A DNA stretch of 14,849 nucleotides, from positions 1-14,849 of the forward strand of contig SEBM01000031.1 in NCBI GenBank assembly GCA_004296145.1, read 5' to 3'. Of the stretch, positions 6,582-12,942 are shown in pieces. The DNA is from Flavobacterium sp. Its GTDB lineage: Bacteria; Bacteroidota; Bacteroidia; Flavobacteriales; Flavobacteriaceae. A model generated the notes under the pieces. The model saw only the letters and a list, made by a program, of their open reading frames with translations, was not told where the DNA came from and did not search any database. Every line of letters starts with the position of its first letter. Within the stretch, counting starts at the first letter, position 1. The position numbers were made by a program, and so were the translations under genes.

Positions 6582-7004
6582 ATGGCAAAAAATAAAACAA
6601 CCGAAACTCAAAGCAGTGTTACCGATTTTATTAATGCTGTTGAAGATACAACGAAAAAAAATGACTCTTTTGAACTGGTAAAACTGATCCAGGAACAATC
6701 TGGTTTTGAGCCTAAAATGTGGGGACCGGCTATTGTTGGTTTTGGAAGTTACCATTATAAATACGACAGCGGTCACGAAGGCGATGCGCCGCTTGTTGCT
6801 TTTTCGCCAAGAAAAGCGGCTATTTCTTTCTACAGTTACCTGACGACTGAAGACAGAGAAGAATTATTATCAAAACTGGGCAAACATAAATCGTCAAAAG
6901 CGTGTATTTACATCAATAAATTAACCGACATTGATACCGAAATTTTAAAAAAAATGATTTCACTTTCCATCGAAAATTTAAATAAATTATATCCCCCTCA
7001 ATAA
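6582..7004 (+). CDS. DUF1801 (YdhG-like) domain protein, copy 1
   Basis: This 140-residue cytoplasmic protein starts with a polar 10-residue stretch and VTDFINAVEDTTKKNDSFEL, the first helix of the DUF1801 domain. GFEPKMWGPAIVGFGSYHYK and AFSPRKAAISFYSY follow, which are the beta-sheet signature of this frataxin-like fold. The final helices (ILKKMISLSIENLNKLYP) complete it. A Bacillus relative (YdhG/Fra) has been described as an iron chaperone, but for this subgroup no function is established. It begins 7 bases after the serine-hydrolase gene and ends 5 bases before the metallo-hydrolase gene, so all three are probably one transcript. A shorter, divergent DUF1801 protein is encoded at 11877-12245. 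Confidence 0.85.
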   Translation: MAKNKTTETQSSVTDFINAVEDTTKKNDSFELVKLIQEQSGFEPKMWGPAIVGFGSYHYKYDSGHEGDAPLVAFSPRKAAISFYSYLTTEDREELLSKLGKHKSSKACIYINKLTDIDTEILKKMISLSIENLNKLYPPQ

Positions 7005-7009
7005 ATACC

Positions 7010-8104
7010 ATGATCTTAACTTTTATAATACTTATTGTTTTAGCCCTTTATATTTTTCTGCAAAGTCCGGTATTCGGAAAAGCACCAGCCGGCGAAAGAC
7101 TCGCTCAAATTCAGGAATCACCAAATTACAAAAACGGAAAATTTGAAAACGTTCATTTTACCCCACAACTTACCGAAGGATATTCTATGTCGGGCGTTTT
7201 ATATGAATTTTTGTTTAAAAAAAGACCACACAGAATTCCCGCTAATATTATTCCTTCAATAAAAACAGATTTATTTCAACTTGATGTTAATCAGGATATT
7301 TTAATCTGGTTTGGACATTCTTCTTATTACTTTCAGATAGCAGGAAAGCGTTTTCTTGTTGATCCGGTTTTTAGCGGTAACGCCTCTCCTATTCCCGGAA
7401 CTACAAAATCATTTAAAGGAGCTGATATCTATGATGCTGAAGATTTTCCTGAAATTGATTATTTACTAATTACACACGATCATTATGATCATTTGGATTA
7501 TAAAACAATCATAAAACTAAAACCGAAAACCAAACAGGTTGTTTGTGGTCTTGGTGTTGGTTCTCATTTTGAATCATGGGGTTTTTCTCCTCAGAATATA
7601 ATTGAAAAAGACTGGCATGAAAAAATAGAATTAGATTCTAACATTACGCTTTATACAGCGCCAACAAGACATTTTTCTGGTCGTGGTTTTGTTCGTAACA
7701 ACACACTTTGGCTTTCTTTCATCTTAGAAACCAAAGATTTTAAAATGTATTTGGGAGGAGACAGCGGTTACGATACTCATTTTGCAGAAATTGGTGCAAA
7801 ATACGGTCCTTTTGATCTGGCTTTGATAGATAACGGTCAATATGATATAAAATGGAAATACATTCATAACCTGCCCGAAGATGTGATACAAGAATGCAAA
7901 GAATTAAAAACTAAAAGATTATTCCCTATTCATTCTTCAAAATTTGCATTGGCTAATCATGCCTGGGACGAACCTTTGAAAAGAATAACTGAATTGAATG
8001 AAAATCAAGCAAATCCAATTTCGATTATTACACCTAAAATTGGTGAATTGGTTGAATTGAGAAATGAAAATCAGCAATTTCAACAATGGTGGAAAAAAGT
8101 TTAA
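7010..8104 (+). CDS. Membrane-anchored NAPE-PLD-like metallo-beta-lactamase-fold hydrolase
   Basis: This 364-residue protein begins with a membrane anchor (residues 2-20) and continues as a metallo-beta-lactamase fold of the NAPE-hydrolysing phospholipase D/UlaG-like group. The metal-site motif THDHYDH is at 155-161. Further likely ligands are His221 (TPTRHFSGRG), Asp251 (GGDSGYD) and His308 (FPIHSSKF). The upstream WFGHSSYYFQIAGKRFLVDP (100-119) is the group's usual first strand pair, with FGHSS conserved. All expected metal ligands are present, so it should be active, binding two zinc ions. Relatives cleave phosphodiester bonds of acyl-ethanolamine phospholipids; the substrate here is open. 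It begins 5 bases after the DUF1801 gene. The anchor would place the catalytic part near the membrane, on which side is uncertain. Confidence 0.9.
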   Translation: MILTFIILIVLALYIFLQSPVFGKAPAGERLAQIQESPNYKNGKFENVHFTPQLTEGYSMSGVLYEFLFKKRPHRIPANIIPSIKTDLFQLDVNQDILIWFGHSSYYFQIAGKRFLVDPVFSGNASPIPGTTKSFKGADIYDAEDFPEIDYLLITHDHYDHLDYKTIIKLKPKTKQVVCGLGVGSHFESWGFSPQNIIEKDWHEKIELDSNITLYTAPTRHFSGRGFVRNNTLWLSFILETKDFKMYLGGDSGYDTHFAEIGAKYGPFDLALIDNGQYDIKWKYIHNLPEDVIQECKELKTKRLFPIHSSKFALANHAWDEPLKRITELNENQANPISIITPKIGELVELRNENQQFQQWWKKV

Positions 8105-8113
8105 ATTTAGGGA

Positions 8114-8142
8114 CAAAGGCTCAGAGCTGCAAAGGTTCAAAG
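8114..8142 (+). repeat. Two direct 13-base repeats
   Basis: caaaggctcagag (8114-8126) and caaaggttcaaag (8130-8142) match at 11 of 13 positions with a 16-base period. They sit between the metallo-hydrolase stop and the heptamer array at 8152. Such fragments look like pieces of flavobacterial intergenic repeats. They could separate the lactonase from the upstream operon. Confidence 0.55.
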
Positions 8143-8151
8143 GTCCGGAAC

Positions 8152-8186
8152 CTGAAACTTGAAACTTGAAACTTAAAACATGAAAC
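8152..8186 (+). repeat. Heptamer tandem array B (5 units) overlapping a start codon
   Basis: Five units in register read CTGAAAC, TTGAAAC, TTGAAAC, TTAAAAC, ATGAAAC. The last unit contains the ATG of the lactonase gene at 8180 and its first codons. Array C at 11832-11859 uses the same unit. The array would also form the A-rich leader used for translation start in this phylum. Confidence 0.85.
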
Positions 8187-9298
8187 AAATACTATTCTTC
8201 TTTTATTTTCTATTTAGCATTCATGCAAATGCTCAGAATACTTATGTTTTTCTTGGATCATACAATCGTGATGTTACGGCCGAATCGATTCAGGTATATC
8301 AATTGGATACTTTAAATGGTAAATTAAATAAGATCACTTCTGTGAAAAATGTAATAAACCCATCATTTCTGACGCTTTCGCCTGATGGAAAATATCTTTA
8401 TGCTTGTACAGATACCAAAACACCAAATGCAGGAAGTGTGAGTAGTTTTGAATTTAATCCGCAGCAAAAAAGCCTGATTTTTATCAATAAACAATCGAGC
8501 GGCGGAGAAAATCCGGTTTATGTTTCGGTTCATAAAAGTGGCAAATGGCTTGTAAATGCTAATTATACCGAAGGAAGTGTTTCGGTTCATCCGATTTTAG
8601 AAAATGGAAAAATAGATTCGATTGCACAGAATTTTCAATACATGGACGGAAGTGTTCACAAAGAAAGACAAACCCGTTCGCATGTTCATTCTGCCATATT
8701 TTCACCACAAAATGATTATTTATTGCTGCCCGATTTAGGAGCTGATAAAATACGTTGTTATCGATTTAATGAAACTTTAAAACAGCCTTTGGTTGAAGCC
8801 AAAATTCCATTTTTAAAAACCGATTCAGAAGCCGGACCAAGACATTTTACTTTTCATCCGAATCAGAAATTTGGTTATTGTATTGAAGAAATGGCAGGCC
8901 AGATAAGCGTTTACAATTATGAAAACGGAACTTTACATAAAATACAGCGTATTGCGACACATCCGGACAAAATAAAAGAAGGTTTTGAAAGTTCAGATAT
9001 TCATATTTCTCCCGACGGAAAATTCCTGTATGCCACCAACAGAGGAAAAGAAAACAATATTGCTATTTTTTCTATTGATGAAAACGGACTTTTAAAAAAC
9101 ATTGGTTATCAGTCCACTTTAGGAAAACATCCGAGAATTTTTGCCATTGACGAAAGTGGAAAATTCTTAATTGCTTCGAATGTTATTACAGGAAATATTA
9201 TTGTTTTTAAAAGAAACCCAAAAACAGGTTTATTAAAGAAAGTTGGTAAAGAAATTAAAATGGAAAATGTTTCCTGTGTCCAGATTAAAAACATTTAA
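8180..9298 (+). CDS. Exported lactonase family protein (6-phosphogluconolactonase-like beta-propeller)
   Basis: This 372-residue protein has a clear signal peptide, with hydrophobic core ILFFFYFLFSI and cleavage after HANA (residue 18). The mature part is a seven-bladed propeller of the lactonase/YbhE type (PF10282). It opens YVFLGSYNRD, and repeated blade motifs include PSFLTLSPDGKYLYAC, ENPVYVSVHKSGKWLVNANY, HSAIFSPQNDYLLLPDLGAD, PRHFTFHPNQKFGYCIEE and SSDIHISPDGKFLYATNRG. YbhE-type cytoplasmic enzymes hydrolyse 6-phosphogluconolactone, but export here argues for another lactone or a carbohydrate-related substrate. It is 75 bases after the metallo-hydrolase gene, separated by repeats, and may still share its transcript. 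Fold assignment is sure; the reaction is not. Confidence 0.9.
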   Translation: MKQILFFFYFLFSIHANAQNTYVFLGSYNRDVTAESIQVYQLDTLNGKLNKITSVKNVINPSFLTLSPDGKYLYACTDTKTPNAGSVSSFEFNPQQKSLIFINKQSSGGENPVYVSVHKSGKWLVNANYTEGSVSVHPILENGKIDSIAQNFQYMDGSVHKERQTRSHVHSAIFSPQNDYLLLPDLGADKIRCYRFNETLKQPLVEAKIPFLKTDSEAGPRHFTFHPNQKFGYCIEEMAGQISVYNYENGTLHKIQRIATHPDKIKEGFESSDIHISPDGKFLYATNRGKENNIAIFSIDENGLLKNIGYQSTLGKHPRIFAIDESGKFLIASNVITGNIIVFKRNPKTGLLKKVGKEIKMENVSCVQIKNI

Positions 9299-9309
9299 TT
9301 TCAACATTT

Positions 9310-9340
9310 TTGTCATTCTGAGGAACGAAGAATCTTCACA
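9310..9340. repeat. Orphan half of a palindromic intergenic repeat
   Basis: The stretch gtcattctgaggaacgaag followed by aatcttcaca resembles the left arm of the palindrome at 1972-2001 (gtcatttcgacgaaggag, aaatcaca), allowing for small insertions. I find no inverted partner nearby, so it looks like a degraded or half element. The rest of the 9299-9418 gap holds a weak hairpin (aaaacc 9357-9362 with ggtttt 9370-9375) that could end the lactonase transcript. Confidence 0.45.
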
Positions 9341-9418
9341 AGAAACTCCACATAGAAAAACCAAAGTCCGGTTTTCTTAAAAATGAATTCATCAAAAACA
9401 AACCACAAAAACTAAGAA

Positions 9419-9946
9419 ATGAATACATCAAGCTTAGATTTACAACCCGAAATATTAGAAAATGATATTATAAAATTAGTTCCATTAAAAGAATCTGATT
9501 TTGAAGCGTTGTATAAAGTAGCTTCCGATCCTTTGATCTGGGAACAGCATCCGAATAAAAATCGCTATGAAAGAGACGTATTTTTAAACTTTTTTGAAGG
9601 CGCTATGCAAAGCAAAGGTGCTTTTCTTATTATTGATAAAAATACTAATGAAGTTGCAGGAAGTACCCGATTTTATGATTATGAATCTGAAAACAAAAGT
9701 GTTTTTATAGGATATACTTTTTACGGAAGAAAATTTTGGGGAACGGGATTTAATCCACAGGTAAAAAAAATGATGTTTGATTATTCTTTTAAAACTGTCG
9801 AAAAAGTCAGATTTCATATTGGCGCAGAAAATTACCGTTCACAAAAAGCAATAGAAAAACTAGGTGCAATAAAAGTTGACGAACAAGAGGTTGCTTATTA
9901 CAATGAACCTTCACGTTATAATTTTGTGTACGAAATAGAAAAATAA
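9419..9946 (+). CDS. GNAT family N-acetyltransferase
   Basis: This 175-residue protein shows the RimJ/RimL-like branch of GNAT acetyltransferases. IIKLVPLKESDFEALYKVASD (17-37) forms the first strand and helix. EVAGSTRFYDYESENKSVFIGY (78-99) gives the central beta strands. YGRKFWGTGFN at 102-112 is the acetyl-CoA pyrophosphate-binding loop, followed by the helix PQVKKMMFDYSF. KVRFHIGAENYRSQKAIEKLGA then matches the conserved late strand and helix. It transfers an acetyl group from acetyl-CoA to an amine or protein N-terminus; the acceptor is unknown. Its stop codon lies 2 bases before the ATG of the LOG-family gene, so the two are co-transcribed and probably translationally coupled. Confidence 0.92.
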   Translation: MNTSSLDLQPEILENDIIKLVPLKESDFEALYKVASDPLIWEQHPNKNRYERDVFLNFFEGAMQSKGAFLIIDKNTNEVAGSTRFYDYESENKSVFIGYTFYGRKFWGTGFNPQVKKMMFDYSFKTVEKVRFHIGAENYRSQKAIEKLGAIKVDEQEVAYYNEPSRYNFVYEIEK

Positions 9947-9948
9947 AA

Positions 9949-10530
9949 ATGAAAAGAATAACCGTTTTTTGTGGTTCCAGTTTCGGAACCGAAGATATTT
10001 ATAAAGAACAGGCCACATTGCTTGGGCAAACTCTGGCAAAACAAAATATTGAATTGATTTATGGTGGCGCAAACGTAGGATTGATGGGCGCTGTCGCAGA
10101 TGGAGTTCTGAATGAAGGTGGAAAAGTTATTGGCGTTTTGCCTAATTTCCTGCGTTCTAAAGAAATCGCACATTTGGGTTTAACCGAATTAATTCTGGTA
10201 GAAAGCATGCACGAAAGAAAAACCAAAATGAGTGATTTATGCGATGGCGTAATTGCGCTTCCGGGCGGTTTTGGAACTCTCGAAGAACTTTTTGAAATGG
10301 TAACCTGGGCGCAATTGGGTTTACACAAAAAACCAATTGCTGTTTTAAACATCAATGGTTTTTATGATTCTTTGGTCGAATTAATGCAGACAATGGTTGA
10401 AAAAGGTTTTCTGAAAAACGTAAATCAGGAAATGCTTTTGGTTAGCAATAACATAGAAGATTTATTAGAAAAAATGACAAATTATGTTGCACCAACTGTT
10501 GGAAAATGGATTGATAAAAAGGATGTCTAA
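9949..10530 (+). CDS. LOG-family nucleotide 5'-monophosphate phosphoribohydrolase (TIGR00730)
   Basis: This 193-residue Rossmann-like protein opens ITVFCGSSFG. It carries LIYGGANVGLMGAVAD (36-51), SMHERKTKM (86-94) and the family signature PGGFGTLEE at 105-113. These contain the nucleotide-binding glycines and the Arg90 and Glu113 catalytic positions of LONELY GUY enzymes. Members cut the N-glycosidic bond of cytokinin riboside monophosphates or AMP to release the free base and ribose 5-phosphate. They are common in bacteria, and activity on cytokinins is only one option. The length is typical. It sits 2 bases after the GNAT gene. The family call is secure. Confidence 0.95.
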   Translation: MKRITVFCGSSFGTEDIYKEQATLLGQTLAKQNIELIYGGANVGLMGAVADGVLNEGGKVIGVLPNFLRSKEIAHLGLTELILVESMHERKTKMSDLCDGVIALPGGFGTLEELFEMVTWAQLGLHKKPIAVLNINGFYDSLVELMQTMVEKGFLKNVNQEMLLVSNNIEDLLEKMTNYVAPTVGKWIDKKDV

Positions 10531-10535
10531 AAATT

Positions 10536-10570
10536 CTTTTCAAACAAATTACATTGCTTTTCAGACAAAT
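10536..10570 (+). repeat. Direct repeat pair upstream of the DUF1772 gene
   Basis: cttttcaaacaaat (10536-10549) and cttttcagacaaat (10557-10570) match at 13 of 14 positions. Their starts are 21 bases apart, about two turns of B-DNA, as expected for side-by-side protein binding. The pair lies 54 bases upstream of the next ATG. It could be an operator or a chance local duplication. Confidence 0.45.
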
Positions 10571-10623
10571 ATCTAATAGTAAATATCTCTAATTTTATAT
10601 TGTAATTCAAAAACAATTAAATT

Positions 10624-11124
10624 ATGGGAACTTTTATTATGGATACAAAAACAATTACACTGCTTTTAGCTACATTGTTTACAGGGCTTTTAGCTGGTAT
10701 TTTTTTCACCTGGGGAAACGCTGTAACTCCCGGCATTGGAAGGCTTGATGATGTAAATTATCTGAAAGCCTTTCAGAATATGAACCGTACTATTATAAAT
10801 CCGTTATTTTTTATAATCTTTTTTGGACCAATACTATTTTGCCTTTTATCGGGATATTTCAATAAATCTAATTCTTTTGTTTTCTGGCTGATTATAAGCG
10901 CTGGAATAATCTACTTTGTTGGTGTTTTTCTTTTGACTATGTTAGGAAATGTTCCGCTAAACGAAATGCTGGACAAAACAGACTTATCGAATATTACTCT
11001 TGAAAATGCTGCCCATTTACGCAGCAAATTTGAAACAAAATGGAATAATTTTCATCTTATCAGAATAATTGCATCGGTAGTTTCATTTATACTTTTGATT
11101 ATTGGCTGTCTTTTAAAAGTATAA
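10624..11124 (+). CDS. DUF1772 family membrane protein
   Basis: This 166-residue integral membrane protein has four likely helices at about residues 9-30, 58-77, 83-105 and 144-165. TGLLAGIFFTWGNAVTPGIG and FQNMNRTIINPLFFI follow the first helix and lead into the second, and LGNVPLNEMLD precedes a polar stretch of about 35 residues; together these are the DUF1772 signature. ENAAHLRSKFETKWNNFHLIR matches the conserved WxxxHxxR segment before the final helix. The family includes fungal anthrone oxygenase-like proteins, but bacterial members have no assigned role. An alternative ATG at 10639 starts closer to the first helix. The gene appears to be monocistronic. Confidence 0.85.
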   Translation: MGTFIMDTKTITLLLATLFTGLLAGIFFTWGNAVTPGIGRLDDVNYLKAFQNMNRTIINPLFFIIFFGPILFCLLSGYFNKSNSFVFWLIISAGIIYFVGVFLLTMLGNVPLNEMLDKTDLSNITLENAAHLRSKFETKWNNFHLIRIIASVVSFILLIIGCLLKV

Positions 11125-11216
11125 TTTTAGTAAATTAGAGGCTTGAAAACTTTTAAGAGTAATCAGAAAAGACAAGTCAGTTCACTTTTTACTAACAACC
11201 TTTTACTATAAAGAGT

Positions 11217-11684
11217 ATGAATGCAGAAAACAACAAGTTCGCAAAAGCAGCAATGCTGATTAGAAAACCGGTTTCACAAGTTTTTCAGGCCTTTATAGAT
11301 CCGGAAATCACAAGTAAATTTTGGTTTACAAAAGGTTCAGGCAAATTAGAAGAAGACAAAACAACAGAATGGACCTGGGAAATGTATGGCTTTTCGCTTA
11401 CTGTTTCTACAAAAGTGATAAAAGAGAACCAGAAAATTGTTGTTGAATGGGGAAACTCAGACGAAATTACTTTGGTAGAATGGGTGTTTACTCCGTTAAA
11501 CGAAAATGAAACTTTTGTAAGCATAACCAACTCAGGATTTAAAGGTGATAATGATAAAATAATACATCAGGTCAGGAATTCAACAGAAGGGTTTACGTTG
11601 GTTTTAGCCGGCGCAAAAGCGTATTTAGAACAAAATATTCTCCTTAACCTGATTTTAGACCGTTTTCCTCAGGGATTTGCGTGA
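11217..11684 (+). CDS. AHSA1/SRPBCC domain protein, second copy
   Basis: This 155-residue protein has the AHSA1 fold (COG3832). The first strand AAMLIRKPVSQVFQAFIDPE leads to SKFWFTKGSGKL. Then come the strand WTWEMYGFSLTVSTKVI, KIVVEWG, and LVEWVFTPLNENETFVSITN. The final helix GFTLVLAGAKAYLEQNILLN caps the cavity. Relative to the protein at 2242-2727 it shares the fold but little sequence, so the two are not recent duplicates. The following gene encodes a DUF1801 protein across a 192-base repeat-rich gap; AHSA1 and DUF1801 genes often cluster in this group. No ligand is known. Confidence 0.9.
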   Translation: MNAENNKFAKAAMLIRKPVSQVFQAFIDPEITSKFWFTKGSGKLEEDKTTEWTWEMYGFSLTVSTKVIKENQKIVVEWGNSDEITLVEWVFTPLNENETFVSITNSGFKGDNDKIIHQVRNSTEGFTLVLAGAKAYLEQNILLNLILDRFPQGFA

Positions 11685-11695
11685 AAATAAATTTT

Positions 11696-11716
11696 GTTTC
11701 AGGTTTAAAGTTTCAG
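11696..11716 (-). repeat. Inverted heptamers (3 units) left of the hairpin element
   Basis: GTTTCAG, GTTTAAA and GTTTCAG occur in register and continue into GTTT. Read on the minus strand they are CTGAAAC, TTTAAAC, CTGAAAC, the same unit as array C at 11832-11859. They form the left outer edge of a composite element around the hairpin at 11738-11814. Confidence 0.65.
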
Positions 11717-11737
11717 GTTTTTTACTTTGAACATACT

Positions 11738-11814
11738 TTAACCGCAAGGTTCGCAAAGGTTCGCAAGGAAAACTTTGCGTTCATAGCGTAAATCTTTGCG
11801 AACTTTGCGGTTAA
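11738..11814. repeat. Nested palindrome with TTCGCAAAG repeats
   Basis: The arms at 11738-11758 and 11794-11814 are inverted copies matching at 20 of 21 positions (ttaaccgcaaggttcgcaaa and its complement). The centre has a second inverted pair, cgcaagg 11762-11768 with ctttgcg 11773-11779. Direct copies of ttcgcaa recur inside. A transcript would fold into a long stem, giving a plausible end for the AHSA1 transcript. The core GCAAAGTTCGCAAAG resembles dispersed repeats in flavobacterial genomes. No ORF is inside. Confidence 0.85.
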
Positions 11815-11831
11815 ATACACAATCCAAGGAC

Positions 11832-11859
11832 TTGAAACATGAAACCTGAAACCTGAAAC
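11832..11859 (+). repeat. Heptamer tandem array C (4 units)
   Basis: Units TTGAAAC, ATGAAAC, CTGAAAC, CTGAAAC run in register to 17 bases before the ATG of the DUF1801 gene. The unit is the same as array B at 8152-8186, and an inverted set lies at 11696-11716 on the other side of the hairpin. Confidence 0.85.
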
Positions 11860-11876
11860 TAAAAAAACAAACTCCT

Positions 11877-12245
11877 ATGGAAACCAAAAAACCCGAAAAC
11901 ATAGACGAATACATTGGAGGATTTCCAAATGATGTTCAGGAGATTCTGGAAAAAGTAAGGATGACAATTCAGAAAGCTGCGCCGGATGCCAAGGAGAAAA
12001 TTAGTTATTCTATGCCGGCTTTTGAACAAAACGGAATTGTGGTGTATTTTGCGGCTTTTAAAAATCATATCGGTTTATATGCTTTGCCAACCGGCCACGA
12101 AGCATTTAAAGAAGAACTTTCAAAATATAAATCAGGAAAAGGTTCTGTACAATTTCCTTTAAAAGAACCAATGCCTTTTGATCTGATTACTAAAATTGTA
12201 AAATTTAGGGTCAGAGAAAATTTAGAAAAAGGAAAAAAGAAATAA
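11877..12245 (+). CDS. DUF1801 (YdhG/frataxin-like) domain protein, copy 2
   Basis: This 122-residue protein is a compact DUF1801 domain. ENIDEYIGGFPNDVQEILEK is the first helix. PDAKEKISYSMPAFEQNG is the family's most conserved segment, with the SYSMPAF motif. FKNHIGLYALPTGHEAFKEE gives the sheet and following helix, and GSVQFPLKEPMPFDLITKIV closes the fold. It ends in a Lys-rich tail (KGKKK). It keeps the canonical motif better than the longer protein at 6582-7004. The Bacillus relative has been described as an iron chaperone (Fra); applying that here is inference. It stops 5 bases before the next ATG and is likely co-transcribed with the 2H-type gene. Confidence 0.9.
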   Translation: METKKPENIDEYIGGFPNDVQEILEKVRMTIQKAAPDAKEKISYSMPAFEQNGIVVYFAAFKNHIGLYALPTGHEAFKEELSKYKSGKGSVQFPLKEPMPFDLITKIVKFRVRENLEKGKKK

Positions 12246-12250
12246 TCCCA

Positions 12251-12934
12251 ATGAACTTAACCGAACATTACGATCAACTTTATAAAAAATCTGCTGAAAG
12301 TATTTTAGCCGGAAATTATTCGATTGATACTGATATTAATAACGAATCAGATTCCCGATTCGGAATAACATTACTTATTCGCCCAAGCGAAGAAATAAAA
12401 GCAAATATTGCCCTTTTATTAAATGAATTAAAAGAAGTAGATCCTACACAATATTATTATCCCGAAACGGATATTCATATCACAGTAATGTCCATAATTT
12501 CCTGTTCGGAAGAATTTACTTTAGATCAGATTTCGCCAAATGATTATATCGAAACAATCTGCAAAAGTATGGTTGATGTAGACAGGATCAGAATTCAATT
12601 TAAAGGCATTACAGCATCTTCATCTGCGATTATGATTCAGGGATTTCCAACTGATGAAACGCTGAATGATTTTAGGGATAAACTGCGTGATAATTTTAAA
12701 AACTCCACTTTACAACAAAGTATAGACAGTCGCTATACTATTTCTACTGCACATTCGACGGTAATGCGTTTTCAGGAAAAATTGGAAAATCCTGAGAAGC
12801 TGATTGAAATTACAGAAAAATTTCGTGATTTTGATTTCGGGGAATTAACTGTAAAAAAACTAGAATTGGTTTATAATGACTGGTATCAGCGAAAAAGCAA
12901 CACAAAAATCCTGGGAGAATTTGGTTTGAGATAA
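12251..12934 (+). CDS. 2H phosphoesterase superfamily protein (2'-5' RNA ligase-like fold)
   Basis: This 227-residue protein contains two H-x-T-hydrophobic motifs, the definition of the 2H superfamily: HITV at 76-79 and HSTV at 168-171, 92 residues apart as in two pseudo-symmetric lobes. The preceding YYYPETDIHI and YTISTAHS segments form the active-site strands. Members hydrolyse or ligate 2'-5' or cyclic phosphodiesters of RNA or nucleotides. Related bacterial proteins are sometimes labelled mutarotase, for which I see no support here. Both catalytic histidines and threonines are present, so it could be active. It follows DUF1801 copy 2 by 5 bases. Its stop lies only 8 bases from the stop of the opposing VOC gene. 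Confidence 0.85.
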   Translation: MNLTEHYDQLYKKSAESILAGNYSIDTDINNESDSRFGITLLIRPSEEIKANIALLLNELKEVDPTQYYYPETDIHITVMSIISCSEEFTLDQISPNDYIETICKSMVDVDRIRIQFKGITASSSAIMIQGFPTDETLNDFRDKLRDNFKNSTLQQSIDSRYTISTAHSTVMRFQEKLENPEKLIEITEKFRDFDFGELTVKKLELVYNDWYQRKSNTKILGEFGLR

Positions 12935-12942
12935 AAATGAAT

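Noticed and set aside
8152..8186. CRISPR-like repeats
   Set aside because: Units are 7 bases with no spacers and no cas genes nearby.
9357..9375. Strong terminator after the lactonase gene
   Set aside because: The stem is only 6 pairs with a 7-base loop and a broken T run, so it is noted only as a weak hairpin.
2242..12245. Recent duplication explaining the two AHSA1 and two DUF1801 genes
   Set aside because: Each pair shares the fold but little sequence, and the gene orders around them differ.
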